Counted from the first letter of the stretch, positions 16,944 to 25,341 are shown. The stretch: 64,000 nt of DNA from Solitalea canadensis DSM 3403 (GCF_000242635.2 NC_017770.1:3360669-3424668); one strand, 5' to 3'. Program-made: numbers and translations. Notes: generated from the letters alone by a model not told the origin.

Positions 16944-17414
16944 CTAAGAACATTTCTCCATTACCCATGTGCCTGCATGCATAATTGTGATAATATTTCC
17001 ATCATGATCTTCAAAAGACATATCCATATCCCACTCACCTACAAACTTTCCATCCTCAAATACACCTGAGTAATGTATTTTCTGAGATGGAAATTCAGGG
17101 AAGACCTTTCGTTGCATATGCTCATCAAATTGCATTAAGCAAGGATATTCTTTTATGAAACTGGTAAAGTTATCTTCAATAAAACCGGTAATTACAGCTG
17201 TATCCTCAAAAACATTGGTACCAAAAATATCTTCGCATGTACCTTTCAGGTTACCATTAATGACAGTCATATTTATTATAAAGGGGGTTGAAGTATGCCG
17301 GATTCCATCCGGATAAGTATCACCATACATATAATGTCCTGACCATTTGCCAGAAAAAAATTGATCGTTCACAGGTAGATAAACTAAAAATGCATAATAA
17401 TTAAAGCGGAGCAC
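16944..17414 (-). CDS. hypothetical protein, beta-rich
   Basis: Up to 156 residues from a GTG at 17414; another in-frame GTG at 17372 would start just before NDQFFSGKWSGHYMYGDTYP. The core SGKWSGHYMYG...TPFIINMTVINGNLKGTCEDIF...HYSGVFEDGKFVGEWDMDM...AGTWVMEKC has repeated Gly-x-Trp strands typical of small lipocalin-like or heme-protein-like beta barrels in Bacteroidota. No signal peptide is evident. The function is unknown. Confidence 0.55.
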   Translation of the reverse strand: MLRFNYYAFLVYLPVNDQFFSGKWSGHYMYGDTYPDGIRHTSTPFIINMTVINGNLKGTCEDIFGTNVFEDTAVITGFIEDNFTSFIKEYPCLMQFDEHMQRKVFPEFPSQKIHYSGVFEDGKFVGEWDMDMSFEDHDGNIITIMHAGTWVMEKCS

Positions 17415-17857
17415 TTTATTGAATTACGCAATATTAAAATAAAAAACCGCAAACCTATTAAACAAGACCTTATTTAGATTCCTTCTAATCAGGTAGTTAA
17501 AGAAATTACAGTCATTTGATTCGCAACCGTTTGATTTCAATAATAATGCAAAAATCAGAATGTTTATGTTGAAGGCTTGCAGGAATCTGGAATGTACCAG
17601 CACCTTTATTTGGAGTTATGAGGCAACTATTACTCTTAATTGTTGAAAGTAGTAAGTGATGAACTATAAATAGAAGGCCAGGAATCTTCTTCATTAAATT
17701 TTTTAAATGATCACGAACCCCTTAAAAAAACGAATGACTCTTTTGATTATCATCCAATGTAATTTAGTTCATGCTATTTCGAAAATCATTCTATCTATAA
17801 TTGAAGTTGCTTAACAAATAGCCTTTTCAACTATAGATAGAATCTTATTCCATTTAA
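17415..17857. other. gene-poor spacer with an inverted repeat
   Basis: No convincing gene. A 60-codon frame at 17512-17694 (minus) has no recognisable features. An imperfect 18-bp inverted repeat has arms at 17788-17805 (ATTCTATCTATAATTGAA) and 17826-17843, one mismatch, 20-nt loop. It ends 14 bp before the stop of the SRPBCC gene and may serve as that gene's terminator. Confidence 0.5.
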
Positions 17858-18325
17858 CTATTTATTTATAACCGGCTTGAAATCCTTTGGATTAGGCTGG
17901 CCTTTACCCGTGGTGATCAAGTTAAATAAGCTTTCTTGTACATAGTGGGTCCATGCATTTGAACAGATATTGAAACACTCATATTCTGGAACTAACCCCT
18001 GATGAGTGAAACGGAGTTGAGCTTTATTATCCTTTTCCGAGATCTCAAAGCTGATTTTTGTACCTGTCCACTCAGTTTTATCTTCAATAAAGCTAAAGTA
18101 GTTTTCCATTACCAGCCAAACGACTTTTTTATCAGGTACAACCTCTATTAATTTCATTCGGCATTGATGAATATCTTCGACAGAATAAATAAACTCATCA
18201 TTGAGCTTGTCTGTTCCTCCTTCAATTGCTACTGACCACCATCCGCGCACATTATTGATGGCCTTGAATACTTCTTGTGGAGTTTGGTCTACCAACAGTG
18301 TAGTAGTAAAATCTGATGTAGTCAT
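17858..18325 (-). CDS. SRPBCC/AHSA1-family protein
   Basis: A 155-residue START-like (SRPBCC) protein. It starts TTSDFTTTLLVDQTPQEVFKAINNVRGWW, the usual first strand and helix of AHSA1/Aha1-like proteins, then DEFIYSVEDIHQCRMKLIEVVPDKKVVWLV, GTKISFEISEKDNKAQLRFTHQGL and a C-terminal helix with HYVQESLFNLITTGKGQPN. These proteins form a hydrophobic-ligand cavity; some are stress proteins or polyketide-cyclase-like. The ligand is unknown. It stands alone, preceded by a 420-bp spacer. Confidence 0.87.
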   Translation of the reverse strand: MTTSDFTTTLLVDQTPQEVFKAINNVRGWWSVAIEGGTDKLNDEFIYSVEDIHQCRMKLIEVVPDKKVVWLVMENYFSFIEDKTEWTGTKISFEISEKDNKAQLRFTHQGLVPEYECFNICSNAWTHYVQESLFNLITTGKGQPNPKDFKPVINK

Positions 18326-18746
18326 TTTCTTAAGGTTTTAGAAGTTTATACCTCAAAGATATTGTCCAAATACTACTTAATTAGGGTGCAAAATAGACTA
18401 TTTAACAGGTTTGTTTGGACAGGATTTTAGTACGAATGCTAAAAATGAAAGCTTTAATGAAGTTTAAATGCTTTATATACCAGACAAAGTTTCCCTATTC
18501 TAACGTTTTAACAAAAGAATATTGAATTCTTCTAAAAAACCCCAGCTTACATCATAATGCTCTTTAAAAACATCTTGAGCATCTTTCTAGGAATGAATCA
18601 TTTGTCAGTTCCAACCTTAACCCTTGGATTATACCCCCATTTCGCAAAACCAATGAAAAGAATAGATGATTTTTTATGTTGGCATCATATATGCGCCTTT
18701 TTAATTAAATAAACATTTCTATATCAGCCAATTAAAAACAAACAAA
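18326..18746. other. intergenic spacer without a recognisable gene
   Basis: A 421-bp divergent spacer between the SRPBCC and SYLF genes. It presumably carries both promoters. No open frame, repeat or RNA gene could be identified with confidence. Confidence 0.6.
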
Positions 18747-19298
18747 ATGAAAAAGAACCTAGTTATCTCACTTGCAAAAGCAATAATGATTTTTTCCTCA
18801 TTATTATTAATCGCAAATACAGCAGTAGCTCAATCTGACAAGGACAAACAAATAATTGCTGATTGTGACAGCGCCAAGGCAGATTTTCTTCATACGGATG
18901 CCTTATTGAAAAGTGTATTTGCTGACGCTTATGGGTATGTGATCCTTCCCAATGTTGGCAAGGGAGCTGTGGGGGTGGGTGGAGCCTCTGGAAATGGTAT
19001 CGTTTATGAAAAAGGCAAAATTACAGGAAAAGCGAAGATGTCACAGGTAACCATTGGTTTTCAATTTGGCGGACAGGCTTACAGGGAGCTCATATTTTTT
19101 GAAAACAAAGAAGCAATGGATCGTTTCAAGGCGAACAAACTTGAATTTTCAGCACAGGCTTCAGCTGTTGCGATCACTGCTGGCGCTTCTGCAGATGCAA
19201 AGTATACCAACGGTGTCATGATATTCACCCACACCAAGGGTGGTGCGATGTATGAAGCATCAGTAGGCGGTCAAAAGTTCAAGTATACCTCATTTTAA
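18747..19298 (+). CDS. SYLF (YSC84) domain lipid-binding protein, exported
   Basis: A 183-residue protein with a signal peptide (MKKNLVISLAKAIMIFSSLL...AVAQ). The rest is one SYLF/Ysc84 domain: FADAYGYVILPNVGKGAVGVGGASGNGIVYEKGKI, VTIGFQFGGQAYRELIFFENKEAMDRFK and a final FTHTKGGAMYEASVGGQKFKYT. The SYLF domain binds phosphoinositides in eukaryotes; in bacteria these are periplasmic or envelope proteins of undetermined role. Single-gene unit. Confidence 0.9.
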   Translation: MKKNLVISLAKAIMIFSSLLLIANTAVAQSDKDKQIIADCDSAKADFLHTDALLKSVFADAYGYVILPNVGKGAVGVGGASGNGIVYEKGKITGKAKMSQVTIGFQFGGQAYRELIFFENKEAMDRFKANKLEFSAQASAVAITAGASADAKYTNGVMIFTHTKGGAMYEASVGGQKFKYTSF

Positions 19299-19650
19299 AA
19301 ATTGGTGAATACTTGTCGCCATTCGGGTACCGGAAAGGTTCAAAAAAAGATAATTTCATCTTTTAGGTGAATTTTTCGAGAATTCTAACCTTAATAGAAA
19401 TAAAAAAGATTTGAAATGTTAACAGCTCCGGATGGAGTGAAACTAAACAAAGAATCCGTTTCGTTGGGGTAGTGAGCGAATATGGTAAACAAATTAGAAT
19501 GGGTTCTAGTCTATTTTGAAGGGAGGGTTTATACTGGAGTGTTGCAATATTTTTAATATCCAGATGAAATTCATTTAAAAGATTCTGATCCTAATCGGTT
19601 ATTGTAAACCGCAAGTTGGAAGGCAGATTTCCAAATAATGCACTGTGTGG
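19299..19650. other. intergenic spacer, nothing recognised
   Basis: A 352-bp convergent spacer between the SYLF gene and the next minus-strand gene. No open frame of interest, RNA gene or strong hairpin was seen. Confidence 0.55.
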
Positions 19651-20115
19651 TTAATCCTTATTTGTTTCATAATCCGAAATCAAACTGTTCAACAATTCAA
19701 CTTCATCTGATGAAATTAAACCCTCTTGTTGATAGGGTACTAATGTATCAATCACAAAATCGTATTCAGTATGATCCTTTATTTTTTTCCTTTTTAAAAT
19801 TTTAGCGAGCCTATTTTCTCTTCTAAAATCCAGCTTACTTTCATTGATCTTATCCCAAAAAACATTAACAGTGTTTCCATGACCCTCTTGGAAGTAGGTA
19901 AACACTTCATATGTCGATTGCTTTAAGCCTGATTTATTTCGAAATCTTTTCTCTGGAGACAATATTTCTGTTTTATATTCTTCATAGACATTAACAAAGT
20001 GAGCTAACTGTTTCTCATCAAAACCATCAGGTGGATGCATCTTAAAAGCTTGAATAGCAATATCTATAGCAAGCGCTAATTTATCCGCTTCGCTATCATA
20101 ATCAAATTTTGTCAT
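19651..20115 (-). CDS. hypothetical protein, helical
   Basis: A 154-residue, highly charged, mostly helical soluble protein starting MTKFDYDSEADKLALAIDIA. It lacks a signal peptide, membrane segment or known motif. KRFRNKSGLKQSTYEVFTYFQEGHGNTVNVFW and ENRLAKILKRKKIKDHTEYDFVIDTL are its most distinctive stretches. It is a single gene upstream of the tRNA terminator region. No function can be proposed. Confidence 0.55.
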   Translation of the reverse strand: MTKFDYDSEADKLALAIDIAIQAFKMHPPDGFDEKQLAHFVNVYEEYKTEILSPEKRFRNKSGLKQSTYEVFTYFQEGHGNTVNVFWDKINESKLDFRRENRLAKILKRKKIKDHTEYDFVIDTLVPYQQEGLISSDEVELLNSLISDYETNKD

Positions 20116-20348
20116 TGCTTTTTGTTTATATACAAACAGAGGTTCTAAAGTTGTTGATTCTTAAATAACCTTCAATGAAAAACCTGCATAGTTTATGTTT
20201 GAATCTAAACAGCAGTTTTCAAGAATAGAGATATAAAAGATTAAATCAATCTAATGTAGCTACTTGAAGGATATATTTTCATTTTTAATACCTAGTACAT
20301 GTTGATGACTAATTTATAGATGTGCCTGCCGTGTGTCCCTAAAAATAA

Positions 20349-20374
20349 AAAACAGCCTTTAAAAGGCTGTTTTC
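20349..20374 (-). terminator. terminator downstream of tRNA-Ala
   Basis: On the minus strand AAAACAGCCTTT and AAAGGCTGTTTT form a stem with a 1-2 nt loop followed by a T-rich run (20341-20350 read in reverse). It sits about 10 nt past the tRNA 3' end. Confidence 0.75.
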
Positions 20375-20382
20375 GATGTTTG

Positions 20383-20456
20383 TGGAGAATACCGGATTCG
20401 AACCGGTGACCCCTTGCCTGCCAGGCAAGTACTCTAGCCAACTGAGCTAATTCCCC
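20383..20456 (-). tRNA. tRNA-Ala (anticodon GGC)
   Basis: The minus strand folds as a 74-nt cloverleaf. The acceptor stem is GGGGAAT/ATTCTCC with discriminator A. The D-arm has AGCTCAGTTGGCTAGAGT, the anticodon stem CTTGC/GCAAG carries loop CTGGCAG (anticodon GGC), and the T-arm contains GGTTCGAATCC. The G3-U70 wobble pair, the alanine identity element, is present. CCA is not encoded. Confidence 0.96.
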
Positions 20457-20516
20457 TTGGTTATGTGTGTTCCCGAATCTTTTAAAAGTAAATTCACCTT
20501 CAATCAATTGGGACTG

Positions 20517-20547
20517 CAAAACTATAATTCCGATTAAATTATCCAAA
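20517..20547 (-). promoter_or_regulatory. promoter of tRNA-Ala
   Basis: Reading the minus strand, TTTG (20547-20544) is followed after 19 nt by TAGTTTTG (20524-20517), an exact fit to the Bacteroidota promoter TTTG-N19-TAnnTTTG. It lies about 60 nt upstream of the tRNA 5' end. Confidence 0.65.
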
Positions 20548-20694
20548 AAAATCTTGTAAATCTTAACCGATATTAGTCCAAATTACTTACCCATTGAGCT
20601 GTTTCAATCGTTAGCAAGACATAAACATCTAATAATCAAGTATTAAAATTTTAAAATAAGAAAATTTCTTATTAGTTTATGTCAATACAATTCT

Positions 20695-21759
20695 ATGAAA
20701 AGAAATTATCCTTTACTAAGCATGGCCATACTAGGTGTTGTTGTGCTTACCCATTTTGCCTGTAAAAAAACTACAGAACTAACAGATTTATCCGTTCAAC
20801 CTTCTGAAAAGGTCTTGGAAGCCTCCTCCAATCCTAAATCGTACTTGACAGGAAATGCTGCTGATGTTACCACCTCTACTACAGGAGGCACTATCCTGAT
20901 GGGCGGAAGTACAGATGTTGATGCGGCTATGCTGTGGATGTTGAATAAAAGTGGCGGAGGTGATATTGTAATTATCAGAGCCAGCGGTGCCGACGGCTAC
21001 AATGATTATCTGTTTAACATGGCTCCGGTTAACTCAGTTGAAACATTGCTGATTAATACCCGTGCAAAGGCCAACAACGCTGATGCTGTTCAAAAAATCA
21101 GGAATGCAGAAGCATTGTTCATTGCAGGTGGAGATCAATATGATTATGTCAATTATTGGAAGGATACCGGTGTGGAAGATGCGATCAATTACCTAATTAA
21201 TACCAAACATGTACCTGTTGGAGGCACAAGCGCTGGATGCGCAATTCTGGGAAAATCCTATTTTTCGGCACAGAATGGAACGGTTTATTCAGCTGATGCT
21301 TTGGCAAACCCTTATAATACGGCTGTTCAATTAGGCCACAACGATTTTGTTAATCATCCGTACCTAGGTAATACCATCACTGATTCACATTACAATAATC
21401 CCGATCGCAGAGGGCGCCACATTACTTTTATGGCTCGCATCATGACCGATTTAGCAGCTACCACTGCAAAGGGTGTAGGTGTTGAAGAGCAAACAGCTGT
21501 TTGTATTGATCAAAATGGTATTGCAAAGGTTTTTGGTATCAATAAAGCTTATTTCTTGCAAAATAATAACCTTGGACCAGAAACCTGTGTATCAGGTAGT
21601 CCATTAACCTGGAACAGAAGCCAGACTGCCGTAAAATATTATGCAATTCAAGGCTCTTCCACAGGAGCAGGTTCTTTCGATTTTACCAACTGGACGAGCT
21701 ATTCCGGAGGAACAGCTGGATTTTTCTTTGTGAATAATGGAGTTTTAACTCAAAATTAA
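20695..21759 (+). CDS. cyanophycinase-like S51 family lipoprotein
   Basis: A 354-residue protein with a lipoprotein signal ending in THFACKK. The peptidase S51 (cyanophycinase) fold follows: GGTILMGGSTDVDAAMLWML, IVIIRASGADGYNDYLF, LFIAGGDQYDYVNYW, and the nucleophile elbow VGGTSAGCAILG with the catalytic Ser. HYNNPDRRGRHITFMARI is the later conserved block. Extracellular cyanophycinases (CphE-type) cleave multi-L-arginyl-poly-L-aspartate. The lipid anchor suggests surface or periplasmic breakdown of an exogenous polymer or peptide. No cyanophycin synthetase is present in the window. Confidence 0.85.
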   Translation: MKRNYPLLSMAILGVVVLTHFACKKTTELTDLSVQPSEKVLEASSNPKSYLTGNAADVTTSTTGGTILMGGSTDVDAAMLWMLNKSGGGDIVIIRASGADGYNDYLFNMAPVNSVETLLINTRAKANNADAVQKIRNAEALFIAGGDQYDYVNYWKDTGVEDAINYLINTKHVPVGGTSAGCAILGKSYFSAQNGTVYSADALANPYNTAVQLGHNDFVNHPYLGNTITDSHYNNPDRRGRHITFMARIMTDLAATTAKGVGVEEQTAVCIDQNGIAKVFGINKAYFLQNNNLGPETCVSGSPLTWNRSQTAVKYYAIQGSSTGAGSFDFTNWTSYSGGTAGFFFVNNGVLTQN

Positions 21760-21796
21760 TATTAGTCCACCCAAATAATTTAGTCGTGCCCTTTTC

Positions 21797-21837
21797 CATT
21801 GCTTCATTGCATTAGCCAGCCTAAAAATGAAGCAATG
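21797..21837. repeat. inverted repeat after the cyanophycinase-like gene
   Basis: CATTGCTTCATT (21797-21808) pairs with AATGAAGCAATG (21826-21837), 12 bp with a 17-nt loop. There is no T-tract, so it is a weak terminator candidate. Confidence 0.45.
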
Positions 21838-21988
21838 AAAAGTACGACACTTATGATGAAGAAACTTCTATCATATTAACAACCACTTGGATTGCTTCAA
21901 CAGTTGAATGGGTTATCCTTCAATTATAATTACAACCATCCTTTTCCTTACTGACTTCCCTCCTCTTTAACTTTTTTTACATTTCTAT

Positions 21989-22042
21989 TTTGATTTTCAA
22001 AATCTTTATTATATTTGCCTATATAATCTATAGACTAAGTAT
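21989..22042 (+). promoter_or_regulatory. promoter and 23-nt operator-like element of the cysteine-leader operon
   Basis: TTTG at 21989-21992 and TATATTTG at 22010-22017 fit -33 and -7 elements. Immediately after, at 22020-22042, lies an AT-rich element starting TATATAATCTATAGACTAAG. A near copy (20 of 23 positions) is at 26652-26674 upstream of the amino-acid permease. The position over the start point suggests a repressor site. Confidence 0.55.
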
Positions 22043-22068
22043 TGTTTATGAATTAAATCTATATAATC

Positions 22069-22161
22069 ATGTACAACATCAGCATCCTAAAAACCCAAAC
22101 ATCTAAACGCTACCTCTTTTGCACTACACTAACTTGTATGCAACGCTGCTGTTGCATGTAA
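22069..22161 (+). CDS. cysteine-rich leader peptide (30 residues, ends MQRCCCM)
   Basis: An ATG 27 nt after the operator-like element opens a 30-codon frame, MYNISILKTQTSKRYLFCTT then LTCMQRCCCM, stopping at TAA 22159-22161. Five of 30 residues are Cys, three of them consecutive. Polycysteine leader frames are known in mycobacteria as cysteine-responsive attenuators; the same logic is inferred here. The 158 nt that follow can form hairpins, including GACTT-T-AAGTC and AACTATT with AATAGTT, before the solute-binding protein start at 22320. Confidence 0.65.
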   Translation: MYNISILKTQTSKRYLFCTTLTCMQRCCCM

Positions 22162-22319
22162 TTTTTCCACCCCACTTTAGGACTTAACAGTACGCCCTGG
22201 TTTCTAATCATTTTTGACTTTAAGTCTTAAACTATTGTGGCATGCCGGAAAACAGATCTTAACTAATAGTTGCACCTACAAACAGCGACATTAACAGAAA
22301 ACTTAAACAACTTCTGACA

Positions 22320-22748
22320 ATGAAAAAGTTTAAACACTTCATCGCCATATTGGCATTGGCAGGCCTTTGGCAAACTACTGCTGCTCAAACACCATTTTCA
22401 GAAAATCAGATTGTAATCACCGGAACACGGTTCACCTATCCATTGGTTGAAAAATGGATATGGGAGTTCAAGCAAGAACATCCCGAAATTGCTATCAAAA
22501 TAGTTTCAAAAGGAACGAAAGCAGCTGATAGTGCCAACTTTTTTATCAATGCCCATACGTTATCGGTTGATGAAAAGAAAAACAGAGAGTCGGTAGCTAT
22601 TGCTCGTTACGCACTTCTTCCAGTGGCTAACAGTAAACACAAAGGGCAATCCTATAGTCATCAGTTTGGGTTTGCTGTACTAAATGAAAAGGATCTGATC
22701 AGTAATTCCGATACAAATCACCAGAAATCTATTGCTAAACAGGAATAG
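22320..22748 (+). CDS. PstS-like solute-binding protein, apparently C-terminally truncated
   Basis: A 142-residue exported protein: signal peptide MKKFKHFIAILALAGLWQTTAAQ, then ENQIVITGTRFTYPLVEKWI and FKQEHPEIAIKIVSKGT. This is the first lobe of a phosphate/sulfate-type periplasmic binding protein. ESVAIARYALLPVANS corresponds to the hinge region. Relatives run to about 270-300 residues; this one stops after GFAVLNEKDLISNSDTNHQ, so the second lobe is lacking. It follows the Cys-rich leader and precedes a SUMF1-fold gene by 112 nt. A role in oxyanion or sulfur scavenging is inferred. Confidence 0.65.
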   Translation: MKKFKHFIAILALAGLWQTTAAQTPFSENQIVITGTRFTYPLVEKWIWEFKQEHPEIAIKIVSKGTKAADSANFFINAHTLSVDEKKNRESVAIARYALLPVANSKHKGQSYSHQFGFAVLNEKDLISNSDTNHQKSIAKQE

Positions 22749-22860
22749 CCCCCATAGACATTTTGAACGGACGAGGTTAACTTACGCGCTTATCTCATCC
22801 TGGTTTCTTCGTCCTTCAGAATGCATTTTATTGATTATTACTGACATACAATCATAGCTC

Positions 22861-23619
22861 ATGATATCAGCACTAACCGAAATTGCATTTACCGAGCCTG
22901 GAGAATTTAACTCCGTTTATAATCAGATGATCACTGTACCAGGAGGAAAAATGATCAGGCAAAGTGATGATGGGAGAACCCGTGTGATTTCACTTAATAC
23001 CTTTCTGATGGATAGGCTTTTGGTAACAGTTAAGGAATTTGATGATTTTGCAAAAACAACAGGATATATCACTGATGCTCAGCGATCAGGAAACGCTGCA
23101 GTTTTTGATGCTGAGAACAATGGTTGGCAGATGACCGATGGCGCAACTTATTTTTATCCTAAAGGCTTAGATAAAGAAAAAGCGCCATTAAGTCATCCTG
23201 CAACGCAGGTATCATGGCTGGATGCGCAGGCTTATGCTGCTTGGATTGGAAAACAGTTGCCTACCGAAAATGAGTGGGAATGGGCAGCACAAAACGCATC
23301 AAATATTTGCCTGCAATACCGATATAATGAAGAGCCAATACCCGACAGTTTAAAAAAACAGTACGTGGAGCTTTTGCCAGCCGGTTCTTTCGGTAAAAAT
23401 CAGCTTGGCTTCTATGATATGGATGGCACGGTTCGTCAGTGGACCACTACTTCCCTTTTTGTTAAAGACCAACAAGAACTAATTACAAAAGGAGGATTAT
23501 TTACAGATGATATGCATAACGTCTATCATTACAAACGATTCAATAGTGTTTCAGCTGTAGCTGATCAGGGTTATTCACACATTGGTTTCCGGTGCGTACT
23601 AAAATATAAAAGTCTTTAA
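22861..23619 (+). CDS. SUMF1-fold (formylglycine-generating-enzyme-like) protein, non-canonical
   Basis: A 252-residue protein with the FGE-sulfatase/SUMF1 layout: MITVPGGKMIRQSDDGR, FLMDRLLVTVKEFDDFAKTTGY, HPATQVSWLDAQAYAAWIGKQLPTENEWEWAAQ, GFYDMDGTVRQWTT and the final GYSHIGFRC. The C-terminal copper-binding cysteine pair that makes true FGE active is not present; the region reads DDMHNVYHYKRFNSVSAVADQG. It therefore probably does not make formylglycine. There is no signal peptide. It is related to the nirV-like protein at 50944-51702. It lies in the cysteine-leader operon between the solute-binding protein and a fatty-acid hydroxylase. Confidence 0.8.
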   Translation: MISALTEIAFTEPGEFNSVYNQMITVPGGKMIRQSDDGRTRVISLNTFLMDRLLVTVKEFDDFAKTTGYITDAQRSGNAAVFDAENNGWQMTDGATYFYPKGLDKEKAPLSHPATQVSWLDAQAYAAWIGKQLPTENEWEWAAQNASNICLQYRYNEEPIPDSLKKQYVELLPAGSFGKNQLGFYDMDGTVRQWTTTSLFVKDQQELITKGGLFTDDMHNVYHYKRFNSVSAVADQGYSHIGFRCVLKYKSL

Positions 23620-23704
23620 AGATAAAGGATGCAAACTCCCTCCACTTTAGAGAAAGGTCGGGGATGAGGTAGTTCTTATTCAACAACGAATTAAATTAAA
23701 CTAA

Positions 23705-24922
23705 ATGGAATCAATAGCGCTTGCACTACCTGTCTTACTGCTAGCAATTGGCATCGAATATTATGTTGCCAGAAGAAAAAAGGTGGATGTTTACAAATTC
23801 AAGGATACAATCAGCAACTTGAGTATAGGTATTCTCGACCGGGTGGCTGGTATGTTTACTGCGGGATTCTTTTTCTTTGTCTATGATTACCTGCATAAAC
23901 AATTTGCTCTATTTACAATTGAGCCGAATTGGATTACCTGGATCCTGTTATTTTTCTTTGTCGACTTTCTGTGGTATTGGTATCACAGGAGCAGTCATGA
24001 GATTAATATTTTCTGGGCCGTGCATGTTATCCATCATTCGAGCGAGGAGTTTAACTATTCGGTTGGAACAAGGATTACCATTTTTCAATCGCTTGCACGT
24101 TTGCTTTTTTGGGCTTTCTTGCCCATTATTGGTTTCCCTGCATTAATGATCATGCCTGTTTTATTGATACAAGGAGTTTATCCGTTCTTTGTACATACCC
24201 GGCTAATTGGCAAATTAGGCTGGATCGAAAAGGTATTGGTAACTCCGTCACATCACAGGGTGCATCATGCTAACAATGAAGAGTACCTGGATAAGAACTA
24301 TGGTGGTGTGTTTATTTTCTGGGATAAATTATTCGGCACATTTAAAGAAGAAACAAATGAAGTCCATTATGGCTTAACCCATCAATTACATACCCATAGT
24401 TTGTTATGGCAGTTTTTTCATTTTTTCCTTGAGCTTTACTATTCGGTTAAGCTAACCCCGGGATTCAGGAATAAACTAGGGGTCCTATTTGGAGGGCCCG
24501 AACAGATAGATCCTGCCATTCGCGAAGAACTGGAAGAAATCTTTCTATCACGATCAAGACGCAAGCCGGTTCCTGCTCCCTTTAAAAGATATGTAATTAT
24601 ACAGCTTGCAGCCATTATTGTGGTGTTGATAGGCATGCTATATTTCTATGATAAGTTAGATTGGATCGGAATGAGTGGCACTTCATTGATCATTTTAATT
24701 ACCCTTATCAACTGCGGCGCGATACTGGAACAAAAGCGATGGGTATTTAACCTGGAGTTTACCCGATTTGTATTAGCGACTTCAATGATCGCCTTGTTTA
24801 CAAAGCAACCGCTTATCTGGTTAGTGGTAATAACTGCGCTTGAAACAGTGTTGGTCAATTACAGTTCTCTCAGAAATATCTATATGAAAAACCTGATACC
24901 AACAAAAAAAATTATCAAATAA
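23705..24922 (+). CDS. sterol desaturase/fatty-acid hydroxylase family membrane protein
   Basis: A 405-residue integral membrane di-iron enzyme. The histidine boxes are WYWYHRSSHE, VIHHSSEEFN and SHHRVHHANNEEYLDKNYGG, the standard FA_hydroxylase set. N-terminal helices lie at about residues 3-20, 45-70 and 75-95. A C-terminal extension of about 120 residues adds four more helices (IQLAAIIVVLIGMLYFY..., TSLIILITLI..., VLATSMIALF). A shorter paralogue, without the extension, is at 44392-45285. It follows the SUMF1-fold gene by 85 nt; an intergenic GC-rich word (23634-23672) lies between, so co-transcription is uncertain. The lipid substrate is unknown. Confidence 0.88.
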   Translation: MESIALALPVLLLAIGIEYYVARRKKVDVYKFKDTISNLSIGILDRVAGMFTAGFFFFVYDYLHKQFALFTIEPNWITWILLFFFVDFLWYWYHRSSHEINIFWAVHVIHHSSEEFNYSVGTRITIFQSLARLLFWAFLPIIGFPALMIMPVLLIQGVYPFFVHTRLIGKLGWIEKVLVTPSHHRVHHANNEEYLDKNYGGVFIFWDKLFGTFKEETNEVHYGLTHQLHTHSLLWQFFHFFLELYYSVKLTPGFRNKLGVLFGGPEQIDPAIREELEEIFLSRSRRKPVPAPFKRYVIIQLAAIIVVLIGMLYFYDKLDWIGMSGTSLIILITLINCGAILEQKRWVFNLEFTRFVLATSMIALFTKQPLIWLVVITALETVLVNYSSLRNIYMKNLIPTKKIIK

Positions 24923-25050
24923 AACTACTTAATCTATATGCAATATATTTTACTAAACAAAAAGCATTTACTAATGAGATTACAGGAACTATAGCCTTTA
25001 TTTCTACCGAAATTGATAAGCTAGGCAACAAAGACTTCATTTATATATAG

Positions 25051-25341
25051 GTTGGTTACTTCTCAACGGCCGGAGAGACGCTCTGGCCGGGTGAGAAGAT
25101 TAAAAACAATATCTCATTAGATCAACGATATGCACAAATGCTTTATCCAATTTTTAAATCAAACAAAGAAAAGCAGTGATCTTGTAAAAAATAATTTCAG
25201 GAAACTGAAACCTGCACACTTTAAATACAGTCTTACCTATGTAAAAACATCGTTCACTAGAACGTATCTACAAAAAACGTCTATTCCAGCGGAAGTAGAA
25301 AATTGGTCAATGTCGTCACGGCTCAAGCCGGGCGACATTTT
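25051..25341 (+). ncRNA. structured RNA candidate, hairpin at 5' end and terminator at 3' end
   Basis: At 25059-25098 a strong compound hairpin forms: CTTCTCA with TGAGAAG enclosing CGGCCGGAG with CTCTGGCCG. At 25305-25341 AATGTCG and CGACATT enclose CGGC-TCAA-GCCG and end in TTTTTT, a classic terminator. The 200 nt between are AT-rich. An 85-codon frame (25130-25387) reads through the terminator and resembles no known protein, so a transcript ending at about 25341 is more plausible than that protein. The RNA class is not recognised; it does not match tmRNA, RNase P or common riboswitch signatures I can recall. Confidence 0.35.
25305..25341 (+). terminator. rho-independent terminator
   Basis: Nested stem AATGTCG/CGACATT around CGGC-TCAA-GCCG followed by six T residues. 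It ends the putative structured RNA. Confidence 0.7.

Noticed and set aside
17512-17694. A 60-codon minus-strand frame with a signal-like start
   Set aside because: No family features, Leu/Ile-rich by AT composition, no promoter or neighbour support.
21797-21837. Terminator of the cyanophycinase-like gene
   Set aside because: The 12-bp inverted repeat lacks a T-tract and has a long loop, so it is listed only as a repeat.
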